A stretch of DNA of 64,000 bases from Mycolicibacterium mengxianglii. Its GTDB lineage: Bacteria > Actinomycetota > Actinomycetes > Mycobacteriales > Mycobacteriaceae. The stretch is taken from contig NZ_CP065373.1 in NCBI RefSeq assembly GCF_015710575.1, positions 1,736,001 to 1,800,000 on the forward strand, in the 5' to 3' direction. This document shows, one piece after another, positions 15,551-25,323 of the stretch. Both the position numbers and the translations under genes were made by a program. Position 1 is the first letter of the stretch; each line of letters opens with the position of its first letter. The notes beneath the pieces were generated by a model. It made no database searches. It was given only the letters and a program-made list of their open reading frames with translations, and had not been told where the DNA came from.

Positions 15551-16249
15551 CTAGACGGTCTGGAGCTGCCGGGCGACGAAATCGGCGGCCTGGTCGGTCA
15601 TCCCGTTCACCGCGTAAAGGCTGTGAGCCCCACGGTCGAGGCTGCCCGCCTGGCACACCGGGTCTGCGGGTGCGCACAGATCGATGGTCTTGCCCGCATA
15701 CGGCGCTCCGATGACGATGGGCGGCGCCTCACGTGCCAGCAGGTTGAGGATGCCGTTGGACGGCTTTCCGAACAAGGCCACCGCGGCCACATGATCGGCC
15801 ACCGCCGCGGGCATCGGCCCGCTGAGGCCGGTCGGCAGCGCGTAGCCCGCGGGCACCGAGTCGGCAGTGACGTAGGCATTGACCGCAGCGCCCTGCGAGT
15901 AGCCACCGAGGACGATTTCGGTGGCCGGGCAGCGGTTGGCGATGTCCTGAACCCGGTTGCTGGCGTCGATCACGCCGTCAGCCGCCCTGCCGAAGTTCAG
16001 CGAAGCCGGATAGGCCACGGGATAGACCTCGACAGATTTGTCGGCGAGTCGATTGCGCAGCGAATTGACGAAGGCGTCTCCGGTCCGACCCACCCCGGCC
16101 GGTTCGAAGGTGCCACGGGCGAAGATCACCTCGACGTCCGGGCAGCCCGTGGGCGCTGCTTGTGCGGCACCCGGTGCAGCCGCCAACACGGCGAAAAGTG
16201 TGGCCGCGATTGCCGCGGAGGTACAGAGCAGACGACGGAATGTACTCAT
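15551..16249 (-). CDS. Secreted cutinase-family (Culp) serine esterase
   Basis: A 232-residue exported esterase/lipase. A signal peptide (about residues 1-31, ending PGAAQA) precedes the mature start APTGCPDV. The nucleophile is S118 in GGYSQGA, with the Asp in LCAPADPVC and the His in RGAHSLY; paired cysteines fit the cutinase disulfides. ATG 16249 follows AAAAGGA; upstream in-frame codons do not look like a signal peptide. Mycobacterial Culps hydrolyse esters, lipids or phospholipids outside the cell. It lies 122 bp beyond the SMC gene on the same strand but is probably separately transcribed. Confidence 0.93.
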   Translation of the reverse strand: MSTFRRLLCTSAAIAATLFAVLAAAPGAAQAAPTGCPDVEVIFARGTFEPAGVGRTGDAFVNSLRNRLADKSVEVYPVAYPASLNFGRAADGVIDASNRVQDIANRCPATEIVLGGYSQGAAVNAYVTADSVPAGYALPTGLSGPMPAAVADHVAAVALFGKPSNGILNLLAREAPPIVIGAPYAGKTIDLCAPADPVCQAGSLDRGAHSLYAVNGMTDQAADFVARQLQTV

Positions 16250-16371
16250 TGCGGCGGGTCCTTTTCGGCGGTACGGTTCGGCGGGGTCGCTTACTCGAAC
16301 CCCCAACGGGCCTCAGTGCATTCCCGTGCGTTGCCGTCGACTTTTGCGGTCGGTGCCACCGAGGTGCGGAG

Positions 16372-19300
16372 TTACACCCCCGCGGGCACCCGCGCCGCCG
16401 CTGCTGTCGCGCTCATCTCCTGCCGCAGAGCCGTGAAATCGGCGATGGTCTTGGTGGCCACGGTGGCGACGGGCCGGGCATTGCGACCGGTGGCCTCTCT
16501 CTTCGACACCATCACCACACTGTCGATGTAAGGCTGGATGGTGGTGGCGTTCTGCACGGTGGCGACGATGACCAGCTGGAACCCGAATTTCCGGAACGCC
16601 TGCAACGCCTGCTGAGCGAACTGCGGGTCGGATTTGGAGAATGCCTCGTCGAGCATGAGCTGCGCGAAAACCGGTCTGTTGTCCGCACTTTCGGGGTTCG
16701 CGAGGTTGAAGCTCAGTGCACCGGCGAGGCAGAACGCCATCAGCTTCTCCTGCTCGCCGCCGGAGTTGTCGCCGGCGTTGCTGTGGGTGCGGATCAGCTC
16801 CTCGGTGCGCACATCCCACTCGGCGCAGTCGAAGGTGAACCGGTTCCGCACATCGAGCGCGTCGCGGGTCCACGCCTTGTCCTCGGGCGCGGTGGAGGCC
16901 AGCCGGTTCCGCAGCCGCAGGATGTCGGCGTACTGGTCCAGGATGGCCTGCTTGTCGCCCAGACCGACTTCGGCGATGCGCCGGGAGATGGCCCGAACGA
17001 TCTCGGTGAGCTCGGCAACAGCGGTCAGGTGACGGGGGTTGGCGCGCAGCGTCAACCTGGTGCCACGGTTGAACTCCACTGACCCCAGGCCGGTGTTGAC
17101 GCGCGCGATCTGCTCGCTGATGCGACGGGTTTCCTGTTCGGCAACCCGGTGCAGCGTCAGAATCGCATCGGGGGCCTGCTCGGTGACCAGACGCATCATG
17201 CGCTCGTAGGCCTCGGGTAGTTCCCGCTCATCGATATGCCGGCACAACGCCACGTAGTCGTGCACCCGCTCGTCGAAGACATCGCTGTCATTGGGGATCG
17301 CATCGGGGAACGCTGTGTCGAAAGTGTTCAGAATGCGGGCGAGCTCATCGTAGGAGCGTCGTCGGCTTTCACGCAGCTGCTCGCGCTCGCGCCGGATGGC
17401 GTTGAACACCGCTTCCCGGTGCGGCTCGGGGTTGAGCAGCTCCAGCGACACCGGTACGTCACCGGCATAACGGTGCAGCAGCTCGGTCAGCGGCTCGGAC
17501 ACGAACGTCGGCGACAACCGCTCCTGCAGTTCCAACAACCGGGTCCGGCGTACGTCGAGGTCGTCGCGGCGGGTCTGGATGGCACCGCGTCGCGTCATCA
17601 GAGTCTGGATTTCGGTCCAGCATTCCTCGGCGCGCTCCGACAAGGCCTCGATGTCAGGGTGGTCGGCGAGCAGCAGCTCGAACTGCTCGCGCAGGCGATC
17701 GGCGTGCTTGTCGGCGGTCTCGGTGTCGAGGTGATTCCACTGCGGGAACTGCTCGCAGACGGCTTTACAGGCCGCCGCGCGATCGCGCATGAGCTGGCGC
17801 TGTACGGCGATGTCGTCGGCGGCCCGGCGGGCCTGTTGATACTCCTCATCGGCGGTGGCGAGATCGACAGTCAGCGCGTCGATCTTGGCCGCGACATCAC
17901 CCTGGTAGATGTAGTCGGATTGCTTGAGCGGCCGCCGGTCGTCCTTGACCGCCAGCCGGTCAGAGTCCTTGTACAGGCCGGTGTCGGTGACTGCCCGCCG
18001 GAAACGCGGGAACACGTCCGGGGTGTCGACGCAGACGTGGTCGCCTGCCGCGGCGATGACGTCGGCGGCTTCGGCGGCGCAGATATGCGTGGGATCGACC
18101 AGGAAGAGCTTGCCGGCCAACGTGTTCGGCTCAGCCTGTGCGGGGCTCGCCCCGATCAACGACGCGCGGACATGGTGCAGCTGCAGCCGTCCGCGCATAT
18201 TGGTCTCGTTGACGAACCGCAGGACGGCGGCGTAGTGCCGGTCGGGAACCAGCAGGCGCAACCCGACACCGCGCAACACCTTTTCCACAGCGACCCGCCA
18301 GCGGCTCTGCTCGGGACGCAGATCCATCAACTCGGCGATGTAGGGCAGCTCAGTGGGGTCCACTCCGACTGCGGCGCAGATGTGTTCGCGCATGGTGATC
18401 GCCGATTCCGGCAGCGCTGAGCCGACGTGCTCCACACGTTTGAGCTCCTTGGCGGCATCGTCGCGGGCCATCCGCGCCACCTTCTGCGCATACTCGGCGT
18501 CGGTCGAGGACTCCCGGCCACGGTCCAGCTTGGCCAACATCTCGGTGGCCTGGTTGGTCAGCTCCTCGCGCAGGTTCCAGAACTCGTCGGCGGTGTCGGG
18601 GACATCGACTCCCAGCGCGGTGACCATCGCCTCGTAGGCGGCGCGGCGACGGGACACTTCCTCGGCCTGCGCCTCGGCCGCGGCCACCTGCGACTGCAGC
18701 GGCCCGATGCTGGAACTGGATCCGCTGATCTGGGCATTGAGCGAATCTGCTTCGGCCTTGGCCAAATTCAGCGCCCGAGTGACGTCCTCGTACTCGTTGC
18801 CGAGCTGGTCGATGGTGCTGTCGAGCGAGTCGATCTGCGCGGGGCACTGCTGCAGCCGGAGGTGGTCGGTGTAGGCCCGCACCATCGGTTGGTCCACCAG
18901 ATCGATGATGCCCAGATCCGAGGACTCCGAGGCGTAACGCTGCTGGATCTTCTCGATATCGCCGAGGATCTTGCGCTTGCGCTGCGCGACTGCCAGAAGC
19001 TCTCGCGCCTCCACCAGCGGGTCGATCTGCTTGAGCGCCTCCGGCAGACGGGCCAGGCTGTCGGGCTCGTCGAGCATGAACTCACGAACGAACTGCTCCA
19101 GTCCGCCAACGCTTTTCAGCGATTTGGCTTTACCGAGCAGCTGTTGGGCGGCATCGGAGGCGCGGATACCGATGGTGGCGTAAAGCTGGGCCAGGTACTG
19201 CGATTCCACCTTGGTGGAAAACCGCCACTCGTCGTCTTTGAAGACTGTCGTGTCGAAACGTCCCGCGGCCCAGCGGTTGCAGACATCCTCGATGTCCCGA

Positions 19301-19743
19301 TCACCGTCGGACAGCACGAACCTGCTCGACGAGTCCGAGCGTGATTCACCGGTCAGCCATTTCAGCACCAGGCCGGTGACCGTGCGGCCGGTGTTGCTGG
19401 CGTAGGTGACGGCCACAGCTGACCACGCGGTGCCGTCGCCGCGCAGGTACATCACCTTGCTGGTACCGGCGTCGCTCCGCTGGCCCCAGGCTCCGCGGAC
19501 GTACTTGTCGACGGTGCGACGACCAGCGTTGGAACCGGCGGCCGAGTTGTCGCCGGAGGCGTTGAAGTTGCGGCGGTTGAACGGCAGGAAACCCAACGAG
19601 ATCGCGTCCAGCAGTGACGATTTGCCACTGCCGGACGCGCCGGCGATCAACGCGCCGCCTTCGCTGAACGGGATGGAGTGATAGCCGTCGAACACGCCCC
19701 AGTTGATGACCTGAAGACGTGAGAGGTGGAACTGTTCAGGCAT
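16372..19743 (-). CDS. jetC: SMC-like ATPase of Wadjet/MksBEF-type complex (JetC/MksB/EptC)
   Basis: A 1123-residue SMC/MukB-like protein. The N-terminal ATPase half has Walker [10 protein letters not shown] (35-43); the C-terminal half has signature [11 protein letters not shown] and Walker [12 protein letters not shown]. Between them are long coiled coils interrupted by a hinge region. It overlaps jetB by 8 bp and closes the three-gene operon. In complete Wadjet type I systems JetC drives loop extrusion on plasmids, which JetD then cleaves. No JetD lies between this stop and the cutinase, so it may act as a condensin (MksB-like) or use a distant nuclease. Confidence 0.9.
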   Translation of the reverse strand: MPEQFHLSRLQVINWGVFDGYHSIPFSEGGALIAGASGSGKSSLLDAISLGFLPFNRRNFNASGDNSAAGSNAGRRTVDKYVRGAWGQRSDAGTSKVMYLRGDGTAWSAVAVTYASNTGRTVTGLVLKWLTGESRSDSSSRFVLSDGDRDIEDVCNRWAAGRFDTTVFKDDEWRFSTKVESQYLAQLYATIGIRASDAAQQLLGKAKSLKSVGGLEQFVREFMLDEPDSLARLPEALKQIDPLVEARELLAVAQRKRKILGDIEKIQQRYASESSDLGIIDLVDQPMVRAYTDHLRLQQCPAQIDSLDSTIDQLGNEYEDVTRALNLAKAEADSLNAQISGSSSSIGPLQSQVAAAEAQAEEVSRRRAAYEAMVTALGVDVPDTADEFWNLREELTNQATEMLAKLDRGRESSTDAEYAQKVARMARDDAAKELKRVEHVGSALPESAITMREHICAAVGVDPTELPYIAELMDLRPEQSRWRVAVEKVLRGVGLRLLVPDRHYAAVLRFVNETNMRGRLQLHHVRASLIGASPAQAEPNTLAGKLFLVDPTHICAAEAADVIAAAGDHVCVDTPDVFPRFRRAVTDTGLYKDSDRLAVKDDRRPLKQSDYIYQGDVAAKIDALTVDLATADEEYQQARRAADDIAVQRQLMRDRAAACKAVCEQFPQWNHLDTETADKHADRLREQFELLLADHPDIEALSERAEECWTEIQTLMTRRGAIQTRRDDLDVRRTRLLELQERLSPTFVSEPLTELLHRYAGDVPVSLELLNPEPHREAVFNAIRREREQLRESRRRSYDELARILNTFDTAFPDAIPNDSDVFDERVHDYVALCRHIDERELPEAYERMMRLVTEQAPDAILTLHRVAEQETRRISEQIARVNTGLGSVEFNRGTRLTLRANPRHLTAVAELTEIVRAISRRIAEVGLGDKQAILDQYADILRLRNRLASTAPEDKAWTRDALDVRNRFTFDCAEWDVRTEELIRTHSNAGDNSGGEQEKLMAFCLAGALSFNLANPESADNRPVFAQLMLDEAFSKSDPQFAQQALQAFRKFGFQLVIVATVQNATTIQPYIDSVVMVSKREATGRNARPVATVATKTIADFTALRQEMSATAAAARVPAGV

Positions 19744-20428
19744 CGAGCACTACCTCATCTGTTGCACTGCCGCCGTTGAGCAGCATCTCGAACTGCTGCT
19801 GCAGCTCGGTGATGACCGACGCCGTCATCACTGCGTTGATCACTGGGCTGACGGTATAGCTGTCTTCGTCATCGCGGCTCTTGCGCAGGATCTCCAGACT
19901 CGCCAAGCGGGCGATCGCGGCGTCGATCCGGGCGGTGAACGTCACCGTGTCGCGGTCGACGTCATTGAGCACTCCGGAAAACAGGCCGTGCACCTCGTCG
20001 CGGCTGATCAGCACCGTGTGATCACCCGAGGCGCGCATCATCTGCGCCAGGTGCAGCGCCAGGATGGAGTCATAGGTGCCCAACGGTTCGCGGCGCAACA
20101 GCTTGACACCCCTTGCCGATTCGTAGCGTGCCTGTTCGACGAATGCGACGTCGGAACCTTCGACGACACGGAGCAACAGGTCCAGTTCGGCGAGCCGCAC
20201 ACTGAGTTGGGTGCGGTATTCAAGCACCCAGGTGTAGAGGTCACGGTCGGATTCAGCGCTGATATAGCGGCGGGTCAGCAGATGCTGCAGCGCCCAGCAG
20301 GCCCGGTCGGGCAGCTCGCTGACGTCGCCGTCGAACCGCGGCCGTCGGGTGTGGGGGGTGCGTGCGGCCTGGTCGACCTGGGGCAGTGACGAGAAGTCTG
20401 CGATATCTGCATCCAGTGGGTGCTTCAC
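19736..20428 (-). CDS. jetB: DUF4194 protein, JetB/MksE-like subunit
   Basis: A 230-residue protein with winged-helix-like segments ([41 protein letters not shown]) typical of the KITE/MukE-like subunit DUF4194. It bridges the kleisin and SMC heads. The ATG overlaps the jetA stop (ATGA) and the end overlaps jetC by 8 bp, so stoichiometric translation is likely. Assigned by length, order and the neighbouring subunits more than by a single motif. Confidence 0.85.
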   Translation of the reverse strand: MKHPLDADIADFSSLPQVDQAARTPHTRRPRFDGDVSELPDRACWALQHLLTRRYISAESDRDLYTWVLEYRTQLSVRLAELDLLLRVVEGSDVAFVEQARYESARGVKLLRREPLGTYDSILALHLAQMMRASGDHTVLISRDEVHGLFSGVLNDVDRDTVTFTARIDAAIARLASLEILRKSRDDEDSYTVSPVINAVMTASVITELQQQFEMLLNGGSATDEVVLDA

Positions 20429-21939
20429 GTAGCTGCTCCCAGCAGGCTGGAGATCGGTTCGGTGAACATCAGGTGCGGAACCTCCATCTCACGGTCGCGT
20501 CCGTCCAGGGACTGGAAGCGGACCGTGACTGACTCGGAAACCTGTTCGGTATCCGGTTGTTTGAGCGCCCACGACCACAGCACGATGACGTGGCCCAGGT
20601 AGGCTCCCTGTCCCTCGGCGGCAAGCCGCTCCACGGCGTCGGGCAGCGACAGCGGGCCCTCGGTGATGGCGTTGTTGATCATGTCCGACATCGCCGGCGC
20701 GTCGACCTGCGTGGTGAGCGCGGCGAAGCTGGTGAGGTCGACATCGCCCTCGGCCGCATGAGCCGGCTTGGGATTGGACAGATCGCCGATCCGAAAGCTC
20801 AGTGCGCCAATGGAACTGATGGCGTGGCGGGCCAGTGGAAGTTCGATGTCGAGTCTGGAGTCGGTCAGCGACGCCTTCAGTAGGTTGCGGGCGGCGCCGA
20901 TGGCTTCGTTCAGCTGCCGGGCGACCCCGCGGCTCTGCTCGAGAGTGCCGAACGCGGTGAATCGTTTGACCCGTTGGGCGCAACGCTGCTGGATGCGTTC
21001 CACCTCGTCTATCTGGTGGCCGACGAGCTCGAAGAATCCGGCCATCACTTTGCGTAGTGCTGGATCGAGTGCGGGCAGCGCCTCGGCGACGGCGGCGACG
21101 TCGGCCTCGAATTCGGCGCGCTGATCGGGGTCGTTGATCATCCGCAGGAATGCGCGGTGCGAGTCGCGACCCTGGGAGTCCCAGGCCGCCTCGTAGTCGG
21201 CGTACATGCGGCGCTGGCGGTCGCGGTATTCGAGGTTGCTGTCGATCGGCTCGTCCAGCGCGGCGGTGGCTTGCTCGATCATCGTGCCGTACTGGCCGAT
21301 ATCGGTGATCAGCCGTTCCATCTGCAACGCAATGGCCCGGGCCTCGTCGTACATGTCGGTGATGTCGAGGTCGGGCTGCCGGTGCTCCGAGGTACCGCTG
21401 TCGAGCTCGGCGAGCTCAGCGCGCAGCGCTGCGATCTCAGCTTCCAGACCGGCGCGGATGCGGTCCGGGTCATTGCCCACGCGGATGGCGACCTGCTTGA
21501 GCCGCAAGGCGATCCCGTTGATGGAGCCGCCGGTGGCGATGGTGTCCTGGCGGCGCATGCTCCGTAGGAAATCCAGTGCCCGCCGCGCCTCTTGCGTCAG
21601 GTAACAGAGATTGCGCTCATGGCCGGACCGGGTGTCGGCGACGCGATGCAGCCAGCCCTGACTGGCCCAGGACTTGATCAGTGCCAGGCCGGACTGCCCG
21701 TCGGGACGGCCCAAGTCGTCAAGGTCCCGCTCCAGAGCCACCACCAGTTCGGTCTCGGCGACCACGCCGCCGCTGAGGTGGCGGTCCATCAGGGTGGCGT
21801 AGACACCGAGGTTTAGCGTGGCCAGCAGGCGGATTGTCGGGGATCCCTGAATGTCGCGGTTGAGTTCGAGGAGTTCGGTGGCCGACGGCGCTGCGTTGTC
21901 GTCCACCTGCGTCTTCCCCCGAGCCGTCGTCGTCGTCAT
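20425..21939 (-). CDS. jetA: DUF3375 protein, JetA/MksF-like kleisin
   Basis: A 504-residue kleisin subunit. The N-terminal winged-helix portion (LLATLNLGVYATLMDRHLSGG; SWASQGWLHRVADTRSGHERN) is followed by long helices (LKQVAIRVGNDPDRIRAGLEAEIAAL). ATG 21939 (MTTTTARGKTQ) is chosen since the roughly 99 upstream codons look non-coding. No Shine-Dalgarno is visible, while TATCTT lies 10 nt before the ATG, so a leaderless mRNA is possible. First gene of jetABC. Confidence 0.87.
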   Translation of the reverse strand: MTTTTARGKTQVDDNAAPSATELLELNRDIQGSPTIRLLATLNLGVYATLMDRHLSGGVVAETELVVALERDLDDLGRPDGQSGLALIKSWASQGWLHRVADTRSGHERNLCYLTQEARRALDFLRSMRRQDTIATGGSINGIALRLKQVAIRVGNDPDRIRAGLEAEIAALRAELAELDSGTSEHRQPDLDITDMYDEARAIALQMERLITDIGQYGTMIEQATAALDEPIDSNLEYRDRQRRMYADYEAAWDSQGRDSHRAFLRMINDPDQRAEFEADVAAVAEALPALDPALRKVMAGFFELVGHQIDEVERIQQRCAQRVKRFTAFGTLEQSRGVARQLNEAIGAARNLLKASLTDSRLDIELPLARHAISSIGALSFRIGDLSNPKPAHAAEGDVDLTSFAALTTQVDAPAMSDMINNAITEGPLSLPDAVERLAAEGQGAYLGHVIVLWSWALKQPDTEQVSESVTVRFQSLDGRDREMEVPHLMFTEPISSLLGAAT

Positions 21940-22394
21940 CGAAGGGTCAAAGATAGGCGACTTCGGAGCCGGTGCGCACCGCCGGGGCGGCGTGTTGGGG
22001 ACAAGTCTCACTGTCTGCATGGTGTGGTGTGGAACAGCCGTTACTCCCGTTGACTCGCGTCTCGCCTGGCTCATCTGCACCACCGCCACCTCAACGATGT
22101 GGCCGGGTGATTGCCCGGCTTCCAGCGGCACGGAGCGACAAGGTGGGTTGGCCGCTACTCCTAAACACGGCGGCACAGCGGATCTCGCCGCCAGTTTGCA
22201 GAGGACGGGAATAACCGAGCTTGGGCGCGGCAACAAATCAGTGCTCCGTCATTCAATTTCTGCCACCCGACGCAAAATTTCTGCCAGCGGAAATGAACCT
22301 TTGACCTGCGCAGTTGGACCTATCAGAAGCGGAACGGATCCCCTCCCGAACCGCTGGAACCGACTTCACCAAGACTGATAGAGAGAAGCAGATC
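21940..22394. other. 455-bp intergenic region upstream of jetA and the first small secreted protein gene
   Basis: No supportable gene. It separates the divergent jetABC operon and the plus-strand secreted-protein gene, so it should contain both promoters. TATCTT at 21950-21955 (minus strand) is a candidate -10 for jetA. AGAGAGAAGCAG at about 22380-22391 directly precedes the first secreted-protein gene and recurs before the third copy. Confidence 0.5.
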
Positions 22395-22700
22395 ATGAAG
22401 AACTTCGGATTCGCCACTGTCGCCGCCACCGCTCTGGCCGCCGGCGCTTTCGCCTTGGCCGCCCCGGCCCTCGCCGCCCCCTCTGCCGGCGGTAACGCCC
22501 AGGACACCATCTCCTCGCTGCGGGACCAGGGTTACAAGGTGGTCGTCAACCGGTTGTCGAACGCCGCGCTGGATCAGGCCACCGTCGTCTCCGTCGGTGA
22601 AGGCACCGCCTTCACCCACAGCGTCTCCGGCGCGAACAGCGATGGTGACAAGCTCTACGGTCCCGTCACCACCCGCACTGTGTACGTCAACGTCCGCTGA
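22395..22700 (+). CDS. Small secreted mycobacterial protein, copy 1
   Basis: A 101-residue protein with a signal peptide (MKNFGFATVAATAL to ALA, about residues 1-28) and a mature domain of about 73 residues: AQDTISSLRDQGYKVVVNRL, LDQATVVSVGEG, TTRTVYVNVR. This helix-strand-strand pattern is shared with a family of small exported mycobacterial proteins (AxDTIxxLxxQGYxVxxN) of unknown function. The mature part has no cysteine. It is followed directly by a strong terminator, so it is monocistronic. Two paralogues follow. Confidence 0.88.
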   Translation: MKNFGFATVAATALAAGAFALAAPALAAPSAGGNAQDTISSLRDQGYKVVVNRLSNAALDQATVVSVGEGTAFTHSVSGANSDGDKLYGPVTTRTVYVNVR

Positions 22701-22705
22701 CCACA

Positions 22706-22753
22706 GCGCACGAAAAACGGCGCCCCGGCCCGGGGCGCCGTTTTCGTGTGCGC
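22706..22753 (+). terminator. Rho-independent terminator after secreted protein copy 1
   Basis: ACGGCGCCCCGG / CCGGGGCGCCGT forms a near-perfect GC stem (about 22717-22741) flanked by AAAA and TTTT; the pairing extends outward (GCGCACGAAAA with TTTTCGTGTGCGC). This is a strong intrinsic terminator, unusually clear for a mycobacterium. Confidence 0.88.
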
Positions 22754-22998
22754 TGCCAGTCAGTGGATTGCTGGATCTCGACGGTCGTGCCGTTTTCGGA
22801 CGGCTCCTGTCGGTGCCCACGGACTGTCGCCTGACTCGGAAATGTGGGTGATTCCCGGTTCATCACACCGTCCGTGTCACGGAATTAATCCAATGGGCTG
22901 GTTGTTTATCTTTTTGGATCGGCAAGTCGTACCGATCCGAACCGCGACTCTCGGAGCCACGTTCTACAGCTATAAGGTTCACGGAGACAAGTACGACC

Positions 22999-23328
22999 AT
23001 GAAAAATTTGAAGAGGGCTGGAGTTGCCACCGTTGCCGCGGCCGCATTGATCTCGGGTCTCGTCGGCGTAGCCGCCCCGGCGATCGCCGCTCCCACCGGC
23101 ACCGGTAATGCCCAGGACACCATCAGCTCGTTGGAGCAGCAGGGCTACCAGGTGATCGTCAATCGCCTGTCGAACAAGCCGCTGTCTGAGTCCAGCGTGG
23201 TCTCCGTCGGTGAAGGCGCCTCCTTTACCCACGCCGACACCAATGCCAAGAACCACCAGAGCTACACCGACCACGGCCATCAGTTCGCTCCGGTGCAGCA
23301 GCGGACCATATACGTCAACGTCCGCTGA
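22999..23328 (+). CDS. Small secreted mycobacterial protein, copy 2
   Basis: A 109-residue exported protein paralogous to copies 1 and 3: signal peptide ending AAPAIA, then GNAQDTISSLEQQGYQVIVN, LSESSVVSVGEGASFTH and QQRTIYVNVR. It differs most in the signal peptide (MKNLKRAGVATVAAAALISG) and in a His/Asn-rich loop (NAKNHQSYTDHGHQ), so it is the older duplicate. It has its own upstream region of nearly 300 bp and its own terminator. Confidence 0.87.
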   Translation: MKNLKRAGVATVAAAALISGLVGVAAPAIAAPTGTGNAQDTISSLEQQGYQVIVNRLSNKPLSESSVVSVGEGASFTHADTNAKNHQSYTDHGHQFAPVQQRTIYVNVR

Positions 23329-23341
23329 ACAACCCATCAAC

Positions 23342-23368
23342 AAGGGCACCCGAACATCGGGTGCCCTT
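23342..23368 (+). terminator. Rho-independent terminator after secreted protein copy 2
   Basis: AAGGGCACCCGA (23342-23353) pairs perfectly with TCGGGTGCCCTT (23357-23368) around the loop ACA, ending in TTT. It lies 13 bp after the stop codon. Confidence 0.85.
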
Positions 23369-23517
23369 TCGTCACACCTGCAGGCGGTGAGGCCGGTGAG
23401 CTGGCCGAAAGCGAATGAAATGTGAGACCCCGCAGCGCCGGGGTGGGCACACCTGCGCGAGTGCCGCCGTGCAAACGCGAATTGAACGTGGGGAGCGACG
23501 GGTGTCACCATGTCCGC

Positions 23518-23862
23518 ATGGCCGGGGGTGACGACGTTGAAGCGACCCCCGCGGCGGGGAGCCGAGACGATGAGTACGGCCGGGTGCGGGTACGGGTGCG
23601 GGTGCAGCGCGTGCTGGATCAGCCGCTCACCGTCGGCGCTCTGATCGAGGCGGTCTTGTGGGTCGCCCTGCCTTACGTCGTGATCGGGGTGATCTACGCG
23701 TCCTGTCACATCGAGCTGATGGGTCAGCTCGAGTCGGCGTTCAGCGCACGATTCACCGTATTCGCCGACCTGGTGTCGCTGGCGACACTCATCGGACTGT
23801 GGCCGATGCTGCTGGCCAGCTCGCTGCTGTGCGGCGTAGCCGGCTGCGGTGTGCTGTTGTAG
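23518..23862 (+). CDS. Small membrane protein of unknown function
   Basis: A 114-residue protein. An acidic N-terminus (MAGGDDVEATPAAGSRDDEYG) leads to a basic alternating RVRVRVRVQRV stretch, then two transmembrane segments (LIEAVLWVALPYVVIGVIYA; FADLVSLATLIGLWPMLLAS plus a Gly/Cys-rich end). ATG 23518 is chosen since upstream codons look non-coding. It sits between copies 2 and 3 of the secreted-protein family. I do not recognise a family with a known function. Confidence 0.72.
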   Translation: MAGGDDVEATPAAGSRDDEYGRVRVRVRVQRVLDQPLTVGALIEAVLWVALPYVVIGVIYASCHIELMGQLESAFSARFTVFADLVSLATLIGLWPMLLASSLLCGVAGCGVLL

Positions 23863-24173
23863 CCGCCACTTGTGATCCGGGTGGCGTGTGGCCGCAGCGG
23901 GTGATCCGACCAATCTGTCTCTTTGCCCACAATGAACGGTCGCGCGGGAATAACCAGCGGCGCCGCCGGCGTAGGCGATAGCGGCTCGGCGCCATCGAGC
24001 ACAATTTCGTGCAACCGTCCATCAAATACCGCCAATGGAATTAAATCGCTGAGCAGGTGGTTTACACCAGGAGACCGGCACGAGAACCCTCCGTCCCGGT
24101 CGTCACGCAGAGCTCGTTCCGCGGCATGGGGCCGCGATTCGCGCTAACGAAGAGCTCAGAGAGAAGCAGCACC
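23863..24173. other. 311-bp intergenic region upstream of secreted protein copy 3
   Basis: No supportable gene. The end (AGAGAGAAGCAG, 24159-24170) repeats the leader of copy 1, so the duplication that produced copies 1 and 3 included the ribosome-binding region. No clear promoter was identified. Confidence 0.5.
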
Positions 24174-24491
24174 ATGAACAAGTTCGGATTTGCCACTATC
24201 ACCGCCACCGCCCTGACCGCCGGCTTCTTTGGCCTGGCAGCGCCCGCGATGGCCGCCCCGAGTGGCGCGGGCAGCGCTCAAGACACCATCTCCTCATTGC
24301 AGGATCAGGGCTACAAGGTGGTTGTGAACCGGCTGTCGAACGCGCCGCTGTCTCAGGCCACCGTCGTCTCCGTGGGCGAAGGCGCTTCCTTCACCCACAC
24401 CGACACCAACGCCAAGAACACCCAGGACTACACCGGCGACGACCGGTTCGCCCCGGTCACCACACGGACCGTTTACGTCAACGTTCGATAA
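24174..24491 (+). CDS. Small secreted mycobacterial protein, copy 3
   Basis: A 105-residue exported protein very close to copy 1: signal peptide MNKFGFATITATAL to AMA, then SAQDTISSLQDQGYKVVVN, LSQATVVSVGEGASFTHTD and TTRTVYVNVR. The loop NAKNTQDYTGDDRF resembles copy 2, so the three form a mixed set. The upstream AGAGAGAAGCAG is shared with copy 1. It is followed by a perfect bidirectional terminator. Confidence 0.88.
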   Translation: MNKFGFATITATALTAGFFGLAAPAMAAPSGAGSAQDTISSLQDQGYKVVVNRLSNAPLSQATVVSVGEGASFTHTDTNAKNTQDYTGDDRFAPVTTRTVYVNVR

Positions 24492-24500
24492 TTGCCGGCA

Positions 24501-24540
24501 ACAAAAGAAGGGGCACCCCTCGGGGTGCCCCTTCTTTTGT
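24501..24540. terminator. Bidirectional terminator between secreted protein copy 3 and a convergent SDR
   Basis: ACAAAAGAAGGGGCACCCC (24501-24519) is perfectly complementary to GGGGTGCCCCTTCTTTTGT (24522-24540) with a 2-nt turn, giving a 19-bp palindrome with A-rich and T-rich outer ends. It should stop transcription from both the secreted-protein gene and the SDR gene. Confidence 0.92.
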
Positions 24541-24552
24541 CATTCCCCGGTG

Positions 24553-25311
24553 TCAGAGCTGCACACCACGGGTCAGCGCGCCGTCGACCAGTAGGTTGGT
24601 CCCGGTGATGAAGCTCGCCCGCGAACTGGACAGGAAGACAACCGCGTTGGCGACCTCTTCTGCCGTGGCCATCCGGCCCGTGGGATTGAGGCCCAGGGCG
24701 CTGGCGAACAACTCGGGATCGTTCTGCTCCACCGTCGTCCACACCCCACCGGGGAAGTAGGTGTTACCCGGGCTGACGGTGTTGGCCCGCACACCCTTGC
24801 CTGCGAGTTGGTAGGCCAACCCCTGGGTGTAGTGGACGATGGCAGCCTTGAACGTTCCGTAGGGGCCGGCGGCGAAATCGATCTCCCGGCCGGACACGCT
24901 CGAGATGGTCACAATCGACCCGGCGCCGGAGTCCAGCAGATGGGGGAGAGCGGCGTCCACCAGGCCCACCGTCCCCATCAAATCGACGTTGAAGCTGGCG
25001 TGCCAGCTCTCTGGATTGTTCGGGATCGCCAGCGCGCTGACGTTGGCAACCACCCCGTCGACGCCGCCAAACGCCTCGGCAGCGGAGCTGACCCACGACG
25101 AAAGCGCTTCGGCGTCACCGACGTCCACCGCCGTTCCGAAAGCCGTACCCGCCGAGGACAATTCGACTTGTGCCTCGGCGACCGCTTCCGGCGTGCGGGC
25201 GCAGTACGCCACCGAGGCGCCTTCAGCCAACAGCCCCTCGACGACCGCGCGCCCGATACCGCGAGTGCCGCCGGTGACCAGGAAGCGCTTACCTGACAAT
25301 CCGAGATCCAT
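24553..25311 (-). CDS. Short-chain dehydrogenase/reductase
   Basis: A 252-residue NAD(P)-dependent SDR: cofactor motif TGGTRGIGRA (13-22), ISSVSG with the catalytic Ser, YGTFK as the YxxxK pair, and C-terminal FITGTNLLVDGA. It lies 12 bp after the amidase-family gene on the same strand, so the two likely form an operon. Substrate not predictable. Confidence 0.9.
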   Translation of the reverse strand: MDLGLSGKRFLVTGGTRGIGRAVVEGLLAEGASVAYCARTPEAVAEAQVELSSAGTAFGTAVDVGDAEALSSWVSSAAEAFGGVDGVVANVSALAIPNNPESWHASFNVDLMGTVGLVDAALPHLLDSGAGSIVTISSVSGREIDFAAGPYGTFKAAIVHYTQGLAYQLAGKGVRANTVSPGNTYFPGGVWTTVEQNDPELFASALGLNPTGRMATAEEVANAVVFLSSSRASFITGTNLLVDGALTRGVQL

Positions 25312-25323
25312 TACGGTCCTGTC

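Noticed and set aside
15533..16371. Possible degraded jetD between jetC and the cutinase
   Set aside because: The interval holds only a complete cutinase gene and 122 bp without any readable TOPRIM or DUF2220 remnant.
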